From: Proteobacteria bacterium UBA6920
GTDB lineage: Bacteria > Pseudomonadota > Gammaproteobacteria > SG8-11
DNA length: 6,989 nt
Direction of reading: 5' to 3'
Assembly: GCA_002448875.1 (NCBI GenBank)
Contig: DKAS01000005.1
Span: forward strand, 42,086-49,074
The notes below the pieces were generated by a model that had not been told where the DNA came from, ran no database searches, and worked only from the letters and a program-made list of their open reading frames with translations. Below are positions 1 to 5,803 of the stretch, in pieces (the stretch's first letter is position 1; every line of letters starts with the position of its first letter). The translations under genes were made by a program, and so were the position numbers.

Positions 1-525
1 TATGACAATGAAGGCTACGGCAATACCGGCCAGCAGTTTTCCGCCGCCACGCCCCATGCCGCCCTCACCGCCACCAGCGCCGCCGGGCGCGGCTATCCCG
101 GCTACAAGAAGGATCTGTTCGCCCTGTGGACGGCGCAGCGGCCGGTTTACGCCGCCACCGTCATCGGCAGCGAGTCGCTGGATCTGGCGAAGAAGGTGGA
201 GAAAGCCGCCAGCCTGCGCGGCCCCCGCTTTCTGCTGGCGCTGGCGCCCTGTCCCACCGGCTGGGACTATGATCCGCAGGACAGTATCGACATCGCCCGC
301 CTGGCCGTGCGCAGCGGTGTCTGGCCACTGAAGGAATATGTCGATGGCAAGGTAACGCACACCCGGGTCCCGCATCCGCGCCTGCCGGTGGAGGATTACC
401 TGCGTACGCAGGGTCGCTTTCGCCACTTGTTTGAACCGCGGCGGGACGCGGCCACCCTGGCCGATATCCAGGCGCGGGTGGACGCGTACTGGCAGGCGGT
501 GCCGGTGGAGCGCGCTAAGGACTGA
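1..525 (+). CDS. porB: Pyruvate/2-oxoacid:ferredoxin oxidoreductase, beta subunit (C-terminal part, cut by window edge)
   Basis: The frame is open from base 1 to the TGA at 523-525, giving the last 174 residues of a protein whose start lies outside the window. It begins in YDNEGYGNTGQQFS, the DNE-x-Y-x-NTG thiamine diphosphate/Mg-binding signature of PorB-type subunits. Further on come the conserved APCPTGW (Cys at window codon 84), GVWPLKEY and the near-terminal PVEDYLRTQGRFRHL, all typical of the separate beta subunit of multi-subunit enzymes. The family oxidatively decarboxylates pyruvate (or another 2-oxoacid) with CoA to acyl-CoA and CO2, reducing ferredoxin in the cytoplasm; the visible Cys is in the position of a family iron-sulfur cluster ligand. 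The alpha and gamma subunits should lie upstream. A paralogue acting on a different 2-oxoacid cannot be excluded, since the specificity-determining alpha subunit is not visible. The stop is only 2 bp from the stop of the convergent regulator gene. Confidence 0.9.
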   Translation, partial: YDNEGYGNTGQQFSAATPHAALTATSAAGRGYPGYKKDLFALWTAQRPVYAATVIGSESLDLAKKVEKAASLRGPRFLLALAPCPTGWDYDPQDSIDIARLAVRSGVWPLKEYVDGKVTHTRVPHPRLPVEDYLRTQGRFRHLFEPRRDAATLADIQARVDAYWQAVPVERAKD

Positions 526-527
526 GT

Positions 528-1379
528 TCAGCGCAGCGGCAGGTATATGGCGGTCAGCAGGTCCGCGGGCGCGGTGTCGCGCGGATTGTTGAGGTATTCC
601 TCGAACACTGGTGCGTCCGCCGGTTCGCGGCCTGAATTCGGCAGCCACACGCCGTACAACCATTGGTAGGCCGCGCGCATGTCGGCGTAGGGACCGCGAT
701 GGCGCAGCACCGCGTAGTCGCCGGCGGCGAGGCTGGTGAGGGACAGCGGTGGCGCGAGGGCGAGGTCGGCGCCGCCGGTGACGCAGGCGCGGGAGCGCAA
801 CTGATCCTCGGCGACGCTTTGCGGATCATCGAAGTAAACGCCGATCATGCGCATGGCGGGCTGCAGCTGGTTGCGCGCGCCCAGCACACCATAGAGATTG
901 GCGAAAGCCTGGCCGATGTCCATATAGGATCCGCGATGGTCCACGCCAATGAGCTGCATGCCGGCTCGCGTTTCACAGTCTACCTGATACATGGTCGATG
1001 CCTCCGAGATGGTTTGCATTTTGAACTTGTTGTGGCTGCCGTGTTTACGGTACTGCGCCGGTGGCAGACCGTATTCGGCCTTGAAAATGCGCGTGAATGA
1101 TTGCAGGTTGTCGTAACCGGACCGGTCGGCCACATCGGCCACGGGCATATCGGTATTGGCCAGGTAGCCGGCGGCGCGATGCAGGCGCAGGCGCTTGACC
1201 GTAGTGATGATGGACTCGCCGTAGATGGCGTGATACACCCGGTGCCAGTGGTAAGGCGACAGGCAGGCCACCTCGGCGAGGGTGTTGAGGTTCAATTCCT
1301 GATCCAGGTGGCGGTAGAGATAGTCGGTGACACGATGCAAGCGCTGCACGTAACGGTCTGGGCTGGCATTGTTGTGCAT
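528..1379 (-). CDS. AraC-family transcriptional regulator with C-terminal GyrI-like effector domain
   Basis: A 283-residue DNA-binding regulator. Residues about 10-115 form an AraC/XylS double helix-turn-helix: the first around LNTLAEVACLSPYHWHRVYH, the second around MPVADVADRSGYDNLQSFTRIFKAEYGLPPAQYR. Residues about 130-283 form a GyrI-like small-molecule-binding domain, with GDYAVLRHRGPYADM, YQWLYGVWLPNSG and VFEEYLNNPRDTAPADLLTAIYLPL near the end. This order (DNA-binding domain first, GyrI-like second) is that of the Rob-like class, which usually senses hydrophobic or drug-like ligands. The chosen ATG (1377-1379) has AAGGAAGG five bases upstream and places the helix-turn-helix at the usual distance from the N-terminus; the longer frame reaching 1568 would run across the next gene's start. 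It is divergent from the acyl-CoA synthetase gene and so is a natural candidate to control it and itself, but no ligand can be read from the sequence. Confidence 0.9.
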   Translation of the reverse strand: MHNNASPDRYVQRLHRVTDYLYRHLDQELNLNTLAEVACLSPYHWHRVYHAIYGESIITTVKRLRLHRAAGYLANTDMPVADVADRSGYDNLQSFTRIFKAEYGLPPAQYRKHGSHNKFKMQTISEASTMYQVDCETRAGMQLIGVDHRGSYMDIGQAFANLYGVLGARNQLQPAMRMIGVYFDDPQSVAEDQLRSRACVTGGADLALAPPLSLTSLAAGDYAVLRHRGPYADMRAAYQWLYGVWLPNSGREPADAPVFEEYLNNPRDTAPADLLTAIYLPLR

Positions 1380-1409
1380 GGTTTCCTTCCTTGTTACTTC
1401 GGTACCCAG

Positions 1410-1415
1410 AACATA
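1410..1415 (-). promoter_or_regulatory. Candidate extended -10 element for the AraC-type regulator gene
   Basis: Read on the minus strand, TGCTATGTT matches an extended -10 (TGn followed by a TATAAT-like hexamer at 1415-1410). It would start transcription about 24 bases before the ATG at 1379, leaving room for the strong AAGGAAGG ribosome site. No good -35 hexamer lies at 16-18 bases, which fits an extended -10 or activator-dependent promoter but also weakens the call. Confidence 0.35.
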
Positions 1416-1514
1416 GCACAGGGCGATTTGACGAATCTTGCGCTTTGCCGCCGTTGCGGGGAATTGCCGATAAATCCGCGCCTTGCTGCCGCCGGCGCAT
1501 GGTAGAGATACGAA

Positions 1515-1543
1515 TTGGCCGGGCAGGGGCAGCTGCCTATGCT
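1515..1543 (+). promoter_or_regulatory. Candidate sigma70-type promoter of the acyl-CoA synthetase gene, with palindrome in the spacer
   Basis: TTGGCC (1515-1520) and TATGCT (1538-1543), each 4 of 6 against the sigma70 consensus, are separated by exactly 17 bases. The expected start near 1550 would give a leader of about 17 bases holding GGAGG at 1557-1561. A perfect palindrome, GGCAGCTGCC (1528-1537), fills the spacer and abuts the -10, where a bound regulator would block polymerase. In GC-rich DNA a match of this quality can arise by chance, so the call rests on the spacing and position. Confidence 0.4.
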
Positions 1544-1566
1544 TTAACCAGGTGACGGAGGCATGC

Positions 1567-3288
1567 ATGGTGGCAGCGGACAGCTATTATCACCGTGGCG
1601 GCGAGCCCGCCCTGCTGGGCGATACCATAGGGCGTTATTTCGCGCAGATCGTCGCGCGTTTTCCCGGGAACGAAGCCGTGGTCAGCCTGCCGCAGCAACG
1701 GCGGCTGAGCTACGCGGCGCTGGGCGCGGCAGTGGCGGCGGTGGCGAAGGGGCTGCTGGCTCTGGGTTACGGCAAGGGCGACCGTATCGGCATCTGGTCC
1801 ACCAACAATATCGAGTGGCTGCTGGTACAGCTGGCGACGGCGCAGATCGGCGCCGTGCTGGTCAATATCAATCCCGCTTACCGCCCGCGGGAGCTGGCGT
1901 ACGCGCTGCAGAAATCGCAGGTGCAGTGCCTGGTGATGATCCCGCGGTTTCGCGCCAGCGATTACGTCGCCATGCTCGGCGAGCTGCTGCCAGAGCTGAC
2001 GAGTGGCGGGCAGGCGTTGCCCACGCCGACGTTTCCCGATTTGCGCCGTGTTATCCTCTATGATCCGCAGGACGCCAGCGGCAGCGTGCGGCCGGCAGCG
2101 GGCTTCACCCTGTGGCAGGAGATGCTGGCCGCCGGCGCGGCGGTCGACGATGCCCGCCTGCAACAGGCGGGCGCTGCCCTGGATCGCGACGACCCGATCA
2201 ATATTCAATACACTTCGGGCACCACCGGCTTTCCCAAAGCGGTGCTGCTGAGTCACCACAATATTCTCAACAACGCCTGGTTCAGCGCTCAGGCCATGCA
2301 CTTTACCGAGCAGGACCGGCTGGCGGTGTCGGTGCCCTTCTACCATTGTTTCGGTATGGTGCTGGCCAATCTGCTGTGCCTGTCGGTGGGCGCCTGCATC
2401 GTCATCCCCTGCGAGCACTTCGATGCCGGCGCGGTGCTGGCGGCGATAGCCAGCGAGCGCTGCAGCGCGGTGCACGGCGTGCCCACCATGTTCATCGCCA
2501 TGCTGGAGCACCCCCGGTTCGGCGCCTGCGATCTGCGCTCGCTGCGCACCGGCATCATGGCTGGTGCGCCGTGTCCGCCGCCGCTGCTGGAAAAAGTCAT
2601 TGCCGATCTGCACTGCGGTGAAATTCTCATCGGTTACGGCCAGACCGAGGCCTCGCCCATCACCCACCTCACCACACGCGAGGATGATACGCAGCGGCGT
2701 TTACAGACGGTGGGCCGCAATCTACCGCACCAGGAAGTCAAAATCGTCGATATCGCCAGCGCTGCCACCGTGCCCCTGGGGGTCACCGGCGAAGTCTGTT
2801 TCCGCGGCTATCATGTAATGCGCGGCTACTACGGCGACGCGGCGGCCACCGCCCGCGCCCTTGACGCGGCCGGCTGGCTGCATTCCGGCGATCTGGGAGT
2901 CATGGACGCGGAGGGTTATGTGCGCATTACCGGTCGGCTGAAGGACATGATCATCCGCGGCGGCGAGAACATCTATCCGCGGGAGATCGAGGATTTTCTG
3001 TTTACTCACCCGGCGGTGGCGGCGGTGGCGGTATTCGGCGTGCCGGACGATTTTTTTGGCGAGGAAGTCGCGGCCTGGGTGCAACTGCACGCGGGTGCTG
3101 CCCTGACGGCGGCGGAGCTGCGCGTCTGGTGCCAGGGCCGGATCGCACACTTCAAGATTCCTAAGTATATTGAATTCGTGAATGAATTTCCCATGACGGT
3201 GACGGGAAAGCTGCAAAAGTACCGAATGCAGGAACTATTTGCCCAGCAACATCCCCAGACAAAAAGGCAGTATTCTAAGAAAGGTTAA
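1567..3288 (+). CDS. ACSF2-like acyl-CoA synthetase (AMP-forming fatty acid:CoA ligase)
   Basis: A full-length 573-residue member of the ANL (acyl-CoA synthetase/NRPS adenylation/luciferase) superfamily. It activates a carboxylic acid with ATP to an acyl-adenylate and then forms the CoA thioester in the cytoplasm. All core motifs are intact: the P-loop YTSGTTGFPK (215-224), GYGQTE (356-361), GWLHSGDLG (436-444), the hinge GRLKD (456-460) followed by IIRGGENIYPREIE (462-475), and the catalytic lysine in PMTVTGKLQK (K548). The C-terminal half, including HFKIPKYIEFV, most resembles the ACSF2/FadD-like group acting on medium- or long-chain fatty acids; the actual chain length is not readable. The ATG at 1567 is chosen because GGAGG lies five bases upstream; the frame is open further back to 1483 but without such a site. 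It is divergent from the AraC regulator and 102 bp ahead of the carbamoyltransferase, with no hairpin terminator between, so read-through is possible. Confidence 0.92.
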   Translation: MVAADSYYHRGGEPALLGDTIGRYFAQIVARFPGNEAVVSLPQQRRLSYAALGAAVAAVAKGLLALGYGKGDRIGIWSTNNIEWLLVQLATAQIGAVLVNINPAYRPRELAYALQKSQVQCLVMIPRFRASDYVAMLGELLPELTSGGQALPTPTFPDLRRVILYDPQDASGSVRPAAGFTLWQEMLAAGAAVDDARLQQAGAALDRDDPINIQYTSGTTGFPKAVLLSHHNILNNAWFSAQAMHFTEQDRLAVSVPFYHCFGMVLANLLCLSVGACIVIPCEHFDAGAVLAAIASERCSAVHGVPTMFIAMLEHPRFGACDLRSLRTGIMAGAPCPPPLLEKVIADLHCGEILIGYGQTEASPITHLTTREDDTQRRLQTVGRNLPHQEVKIVDIASAATVPLGVTGEVCFRGYHVMRGYYGDAAATARALDAAGWLHSGDLGVMDAEGYVRITGRLKDMIIRGGENIYPREIEDFLFTHPAVAAVAVFGVPDDFFGEEVAAWVQLHAGAALTAAELRVWCQGRIAHFKIPKYIEFVNEFPMTVTGKLQKYRMQELFAQQHPQTKRQYSKKG

Positions 3289-3308
3289 GGTTCGGGAGGT
3301 CTGAAAGT

Positions 3309-3401
3309 ATGGTAGTCGGACATGCGTACCTTTATAATCGACCGCCTAAGTCCATCCGAACCCGCAACGCATTACGAAGCCAGAATTTCCATGAGCGGTA
3401 A
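3309..3401 (+). CDS. Possible 30-residue leader ORF overlapping the carbamoyltransferase start
   Basis: GGGAGGT (3294-3300) is the strongest ribosome site in this gap, and it sits eight bases before the ATG at 3309, not before the carbamoyltransferase ATG at 3391. The frame opened there encodes a basic 30-residue peptide beginning MVVGHAYLYNRPP and ending at the TAA at 3399-3401, so it overlaps the downstream start by 11 bases. The peptide matches no family I know and has no membrane segment. The arrangement suggests that ribosomes translating the short frame terminate and restart at 3391, which has only a weak site of its own. It may equally be a chance frame in a spacer; conservation of the frame in relatives would decide. 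Confidence 0.3.
   Translation: MVVGHAYLYNRPPKSIRTRNALRSQNFHER
3333..3338 (+). promoter_or_regulatory. Perfect TATAAT box, possible internal promoter of the carbamoyltransferase cassette
   Basis: TATAAT occurs exactly, in a locally AT-richer stretch, and would start transcription about 45 bases before the ATG at 3391. No convincing -35 hexamer is present at 16-18 bases (TGGTAG lies at 17), and there is no extended TGn. If used, it would make the three-gene cassette independent of the acyl-CoA synthetase promoter and would exclude most of the leader ORF from the transcript. Confidence 0.3.
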
Positions 3402-5241
3402 TCACTATATTCTCGGACTCTCCGCCTACTACCATGACAGTGCCGCCGCCCTGCTGCGCAACGGTGAAATCGTGGCCGCGGCGCAGGAGGAGCGTTTCAC
3501 CCGCAAGAAGCACGACGCGGGCTTTCCGCGCAACGCCATTCGTTATTGCCTGGATACCGCCGGTATCAGCCTTACCGATCTGCAGAGCGTGGTGTTTTAC
3601 GACAAACCGCTGGTTAAATTCGAACGTCTGCTGGAAACTTATCTCAGTTATGCCCCGCGTGGGCTGCGCTCCTTCATCGCCGCCATGCCGGTGTGGCTGA
3701 AGGAAAAACTCTACCTGAAATCCACGCTGCGCAAGGAGCTGGCGAAGCTGGGCGGCGTCAGCCGCAACCGCCTGCCGCCCCTGCTGTTCGCCGAACACCA
3801 TCAGTCGCACGCCGCCTCGGCTTTCTACCCCAGTCCGTTCGAGCGTGCCGCCGTGCTGTGCATCGACGGCGTCGGCGAATGGGCCACCACCAGCGTCTGG
3901 CGCGGCGACGGCGCGCGGCTGGAGCCCCTGTGGCAGATCAATTTTCCCCATTCCCTGGGCCTGCTGTATTCGGCGTTCACCTACTATACCGGGTTCAAGG
4001 TGAATTCCGGCGAATACAAGCTGATGGGCCTGGCGCCCTATGGGCGGCCGCTGTATCGCGATCTCATCCTGGACAAGCTGCTGGACCTGAAGGACGACGG
4101 TACCTTCCGTCTGGATATGAAGTATTTCAATTACTGCACCGGTCTGACCATGACCAACGCCGAGTTCGACAAGCTGTTCGGCGGGCCGGCGCGCAAGCCG
4201 GAGTCGCAGCTCACGCAGCGGGAAATGGATATCGCCGCCTCCATCCAGGAAGTCACCGAGCTGGTGGTGATGCGCCTGGCGCAGACCATCCAGCGGGAAA
4301 CCGGCGAGGAAAACCTGTGCCTGGCCGGCGGCGTGGCGCTGAATTGCGTGGCCAATGGCAAACTGCTGCGCCAGGGCCCGTTCAAGAATATCTGGATCCA
4401 GCCGGCAGCCGGCGATGCCGGCGGTTCCCTGGGTGCGGCCTATGTGGCATGGTACGCCCAGCCCCGGCAGCGCAAGGTCAGCCCGCAGGACAGCATGCAG
4501 GGTTCTTATCTGGGACCGATCTACAGCGATGACCGCATCAAGACCCAGCTGGAAGCGGCGGGAGCGGTATATGATCGGGTCGACGAGACGCAGCTGTATC
4601 CGCAAGTGGCGGAAATCCTCGAACAGGAAAACGTAGTCGGCTGGTTTCAGGGGCGCATGGAGTTCGGACCGCGCGCCCTGGGCGGGCGCTCCATCATCGG
4701 TGACGCGCGCAGCAGTAAAATGCAAACGACGATGAACCTGAAGATCAAGTACCGCGAGTCCTTCCGGCCATTCGCGCCGGCGGTGCTGGCCGAGGATGTG
4801 GCCGACTATTTCGAGATGCGCAGTGCCAGCCCCTACATGCTGCTGGTGGCCGAGGTCAAGGACGAGCTGCGCACGCCCTTGACCGAGGAGCAGCAGCAGT
4901 TGTTCGGTCTGGAAAAACTCCGTCTCAAGCGCTCGCAGCTGCCCGCCATCACCCACGTGGACTACTCGGCGCGCATTCAGACCGTGGACGGACGGGCCAA
5001 TCCGCGCTTCTACCAGCTGATGCGCGCGTTCAAGGCGCGTACCCACTGCGGTGTGCTGGTCAATACCTCGTTCAATGTGCGCGGCGAGCCCATAGTCTGC
5101 ACGCCGGCCGACGCCTACCGCTGCTTCATGCGCACGGAAATGGATTACCTGGTGGTCGGCAATTACATCATGGACAAACGCAAGCAACCCGCCTGGAAGG
5201 AGGACAAGACTTCCTGGCAAAATGAATTCGCGCTGGATTGA
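3391..5241 (+). CDS. O-carbamoyltransferase, NodU/CmcH/TobZ/SxtI family
   Basis: A 616-residue two-domain enzyme. The N-terminal Kae1-like domain starts with ILGLSAYYHDSAAALL and carries the metal-binding HHQSH (H136 and H140), the IDGVGEWATTS loop (from 158), LAGGVALNCVANG (311-323) and GDAGGSLGAA (341-350, with the conserved D342). The C-terminal YrdC-like carbamoyltransferase domain contains GRMEFGPRALGGRSI (421-435), KYRESFRPFAP (453-463) and NTSFNVRGEPIVCTP (558-572). In TobZ the YrdC-like domain turns carbamoyl phosphate and ATP into carbamoyl-adenylate, and the Kae1-like domain passes the carbamoyl group to a hydroxyl. Known acceptors include Nod factor sugars, antibiotics and saxitoxin; the acceptor here is unknown. 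The ATG at 3391 is preferred over an in-frame ATG at 3322, because family members begin just before ILGLSAYYHDS and 3322 has no ribosome site at proper distance. The stop lies 2 bp before the next ATG, so the three cassette genes are almost certainly one operon. Confidence 0.93.
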   Translation: MSGNHYILGLSAYYHDSAAALLRNGEIVAAAQEERFTRKKHDAGFPRNAIRYCLDTAGISLTDLQSVVFYDKPLVKFERLLETYLSYAPRGLRSFIAAMPVWLKEKLYLKSTLRKELAKLGGVSRNRLPPLLFAEHHQSHAASAFYPSPFERAAVLCIDGVGEWATTSVWRGDGARLEPLWQINFPHSLGLLYSAFTYYTGFKVNSGEYKLMGLAPYGRPLYRDLILDKLLDLKDDGTFRLDMKYFNYCTGLTMTNAEFDKLFGGPARKPESQLTQREMDIAASIQEVTELVVMRLAQTIQRETGEENLCLAGGVALNCVANGKLLRQGPFKNIWIQPAAGDAGGSLGAAYVAWYAQPRQRKVSPQDSMQGSYLGPIYSDDRIKTQLEAAGAVYDRVDETQLYPQVAEILEQENVVGWFQGRMEFGPRALGGRSIIGDARSSKMQTTMNLKIKYRESFRPFAPAVLAEDVADYFEMRSASPYMLLVAEVKDELRTPLTEEQQQLFGLEKLRLKRSQLPAITHVDYSARIQTVDGRANPRFYQLMRAFKARTHCGVLVNTSFNVRGEPIVCTPADAYRCFMRTEMDYLVVGNYIMDKRKQPAWKEDKTSWQNEFALD

Positions 5242-5243
5242 GC

Positions 5244-5651
5244 ATGCAACAGAGTCTCGAACCCATAACCCGCGTGGAGCTGCGCCAGTTCGGCCTGGTG
5301 ATGGCGGGGATGTTTATCCTGTTTTTCGGCCTGCTGCTGCCGTGGCTGCGCGATGCCGCCTGGCCACTGTGGCCGTGGTACGTGGCGGCGGTATTCGCTC
5401 TGGCCGGAACGCTGGCGCCCGGCGCCTTGCGGCCGGTGCATACTTTGTGGATGAAAGTCGGGCATGTGCTGGGCTGGATCAACACCCGGGTGCTGTTGAG
5501 CGTACTGTATTTCGTCATGGTCGTACCGGTGGGGGCGCTGCTGCATGTCTTCGGCCGCGATCCCATGCAGCGCCTGTTCGATAAACAGGCGCAAACTTAT
5601 CGCGTGTCCTCGCAGGCGCGGGCCGCGCAAGATCTGGAGAAACCGTTCTGA
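5244..5651 (+). CDS. SxtJ-family small integral membrane protein
   Basis: A 135-residue protein with about three predicted membrane segments (near 16-34, 43-60 and 82-102) and a soluble, charged C-terminal tail. The pattern RQFGLVMAG near the start, the VHTLWMKVGHVLGWINTRVLLSVLYFVMVVP core, and GRDPMQRLFDKQAQTY after the last span match what I know of the SxtJ family, named from the saxitoxin cluster, whose function is unknown. The family is repeatedly found directly behind NodU-type carbamoyltransferases, as here. The ATG at 5244 follows the upstream TGA by 2 bp and has no good ribosome site, so translation is probably coupled; an in-frame TTG at 5238 overlapping that stop would add two residues. 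It could be a membrane platform or transporter partner for the carbamoyltransferase, but that is inference from position only. Confidence 0.82.
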   Translation: MQQSLEPITRVELRQFGLVMAGMFILFFGLLLPWLRDAAWPLWPWYVAAVFALAGTLAPGALRPVHTLWMKVGHVLGWINTRVLLSVLYFVMVVPVGALLHVFGRDPMQRLFDKQAQTYRVSSQARAAQDLEKPF

Positions 5652-5803
5652 TGTTTGAGTTGATGGCTGACTTGTGGTCGTTCCTGCGCGCGCGCAAGAA
5701 ATACTGGCTGATGCCGGTCATTATCGTGCTGCTGCTGCTGGGTGCTTTGCTGGTGCTGGCGTCGGGTTCGGCGGTGGCGCCTTTCATCTACACGCTATTT
5801 TAG
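5651..5803 (+). CDS. DUF5989 (SxtK-like) 50-residue single-span membrane protein
   Basis: A very small gene whose ATG (5651-5653) overlaps the stop of the SxtJ-like gene in TGATG; GGAGA at 5636-5640 lies ten bases upstream. The 50-residue product starts MFELMADLWSFLRARKKYW, has a basic patch (R13, R15, K16, K17), one hydrophobic span (about 19-37) and ends in SAVAPFIYTLF. The LWSFLRARKKYWLMP beginning and the APFIYTLF end are the recognisable signature of the DUF5989 family, which travels with SxtJ and carbamoyltransferases. The basic patch before the span suggests a short cytoplasmic N-terminus (positive-inside rule). Function is unknown. Its last 9 bases overlap the end of the convergent hydrolase gene. 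Genes of this length are often missed, so it is worth stating that both start and stop are intact. Confidence 0.85.
   Translation: MFELMADLWSFLRARKKYWLMPVIIVLLLLGALLVLASGSAVAPFIYTLF

Noticed and set aside
1483..1566. N-terminal extension of the acyl-CoA synthetase by 28 residues
   Set aside because: There is no ribosome site at 1483, the added residues look non-coding, and GGAGG at 1557-1561 clearly serves the ATG at 1567.
1380..1568. N-terminal extension of the AraC-type regulator to an ATG at 1568
   Set aside because: It would overlap the start of the divergent gene and place 63 unrelated residues before the helix-turn-helix; AAGGAAGG supports the ATG at 1379.
1537..2667. A 376-codon open frame on the minus strand opposite the acyl-CoA synthetase
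   Set aside because: It has the same mirror-frame composition, no motif, and it would run through the synthetase start and promoter region.
3322..3390. Alternative carbamoyltransferase start adding 23 residues
   Set aside because: The nearest ribosome site is about 21 bases away and the family normally begins just before ILGLSAYYHDS, as the ATG at 3391 does.
3346..5220. A 624-codon open frame on the minus strand opposite the carbamoyltransferase
   Set aside because: The plus strand carries a complete, motif-rich enzyme. The antisense frame is the usual GC-rich mirror frame, low in complexity and rich in H, R, Q and A, with no recognisable domain.
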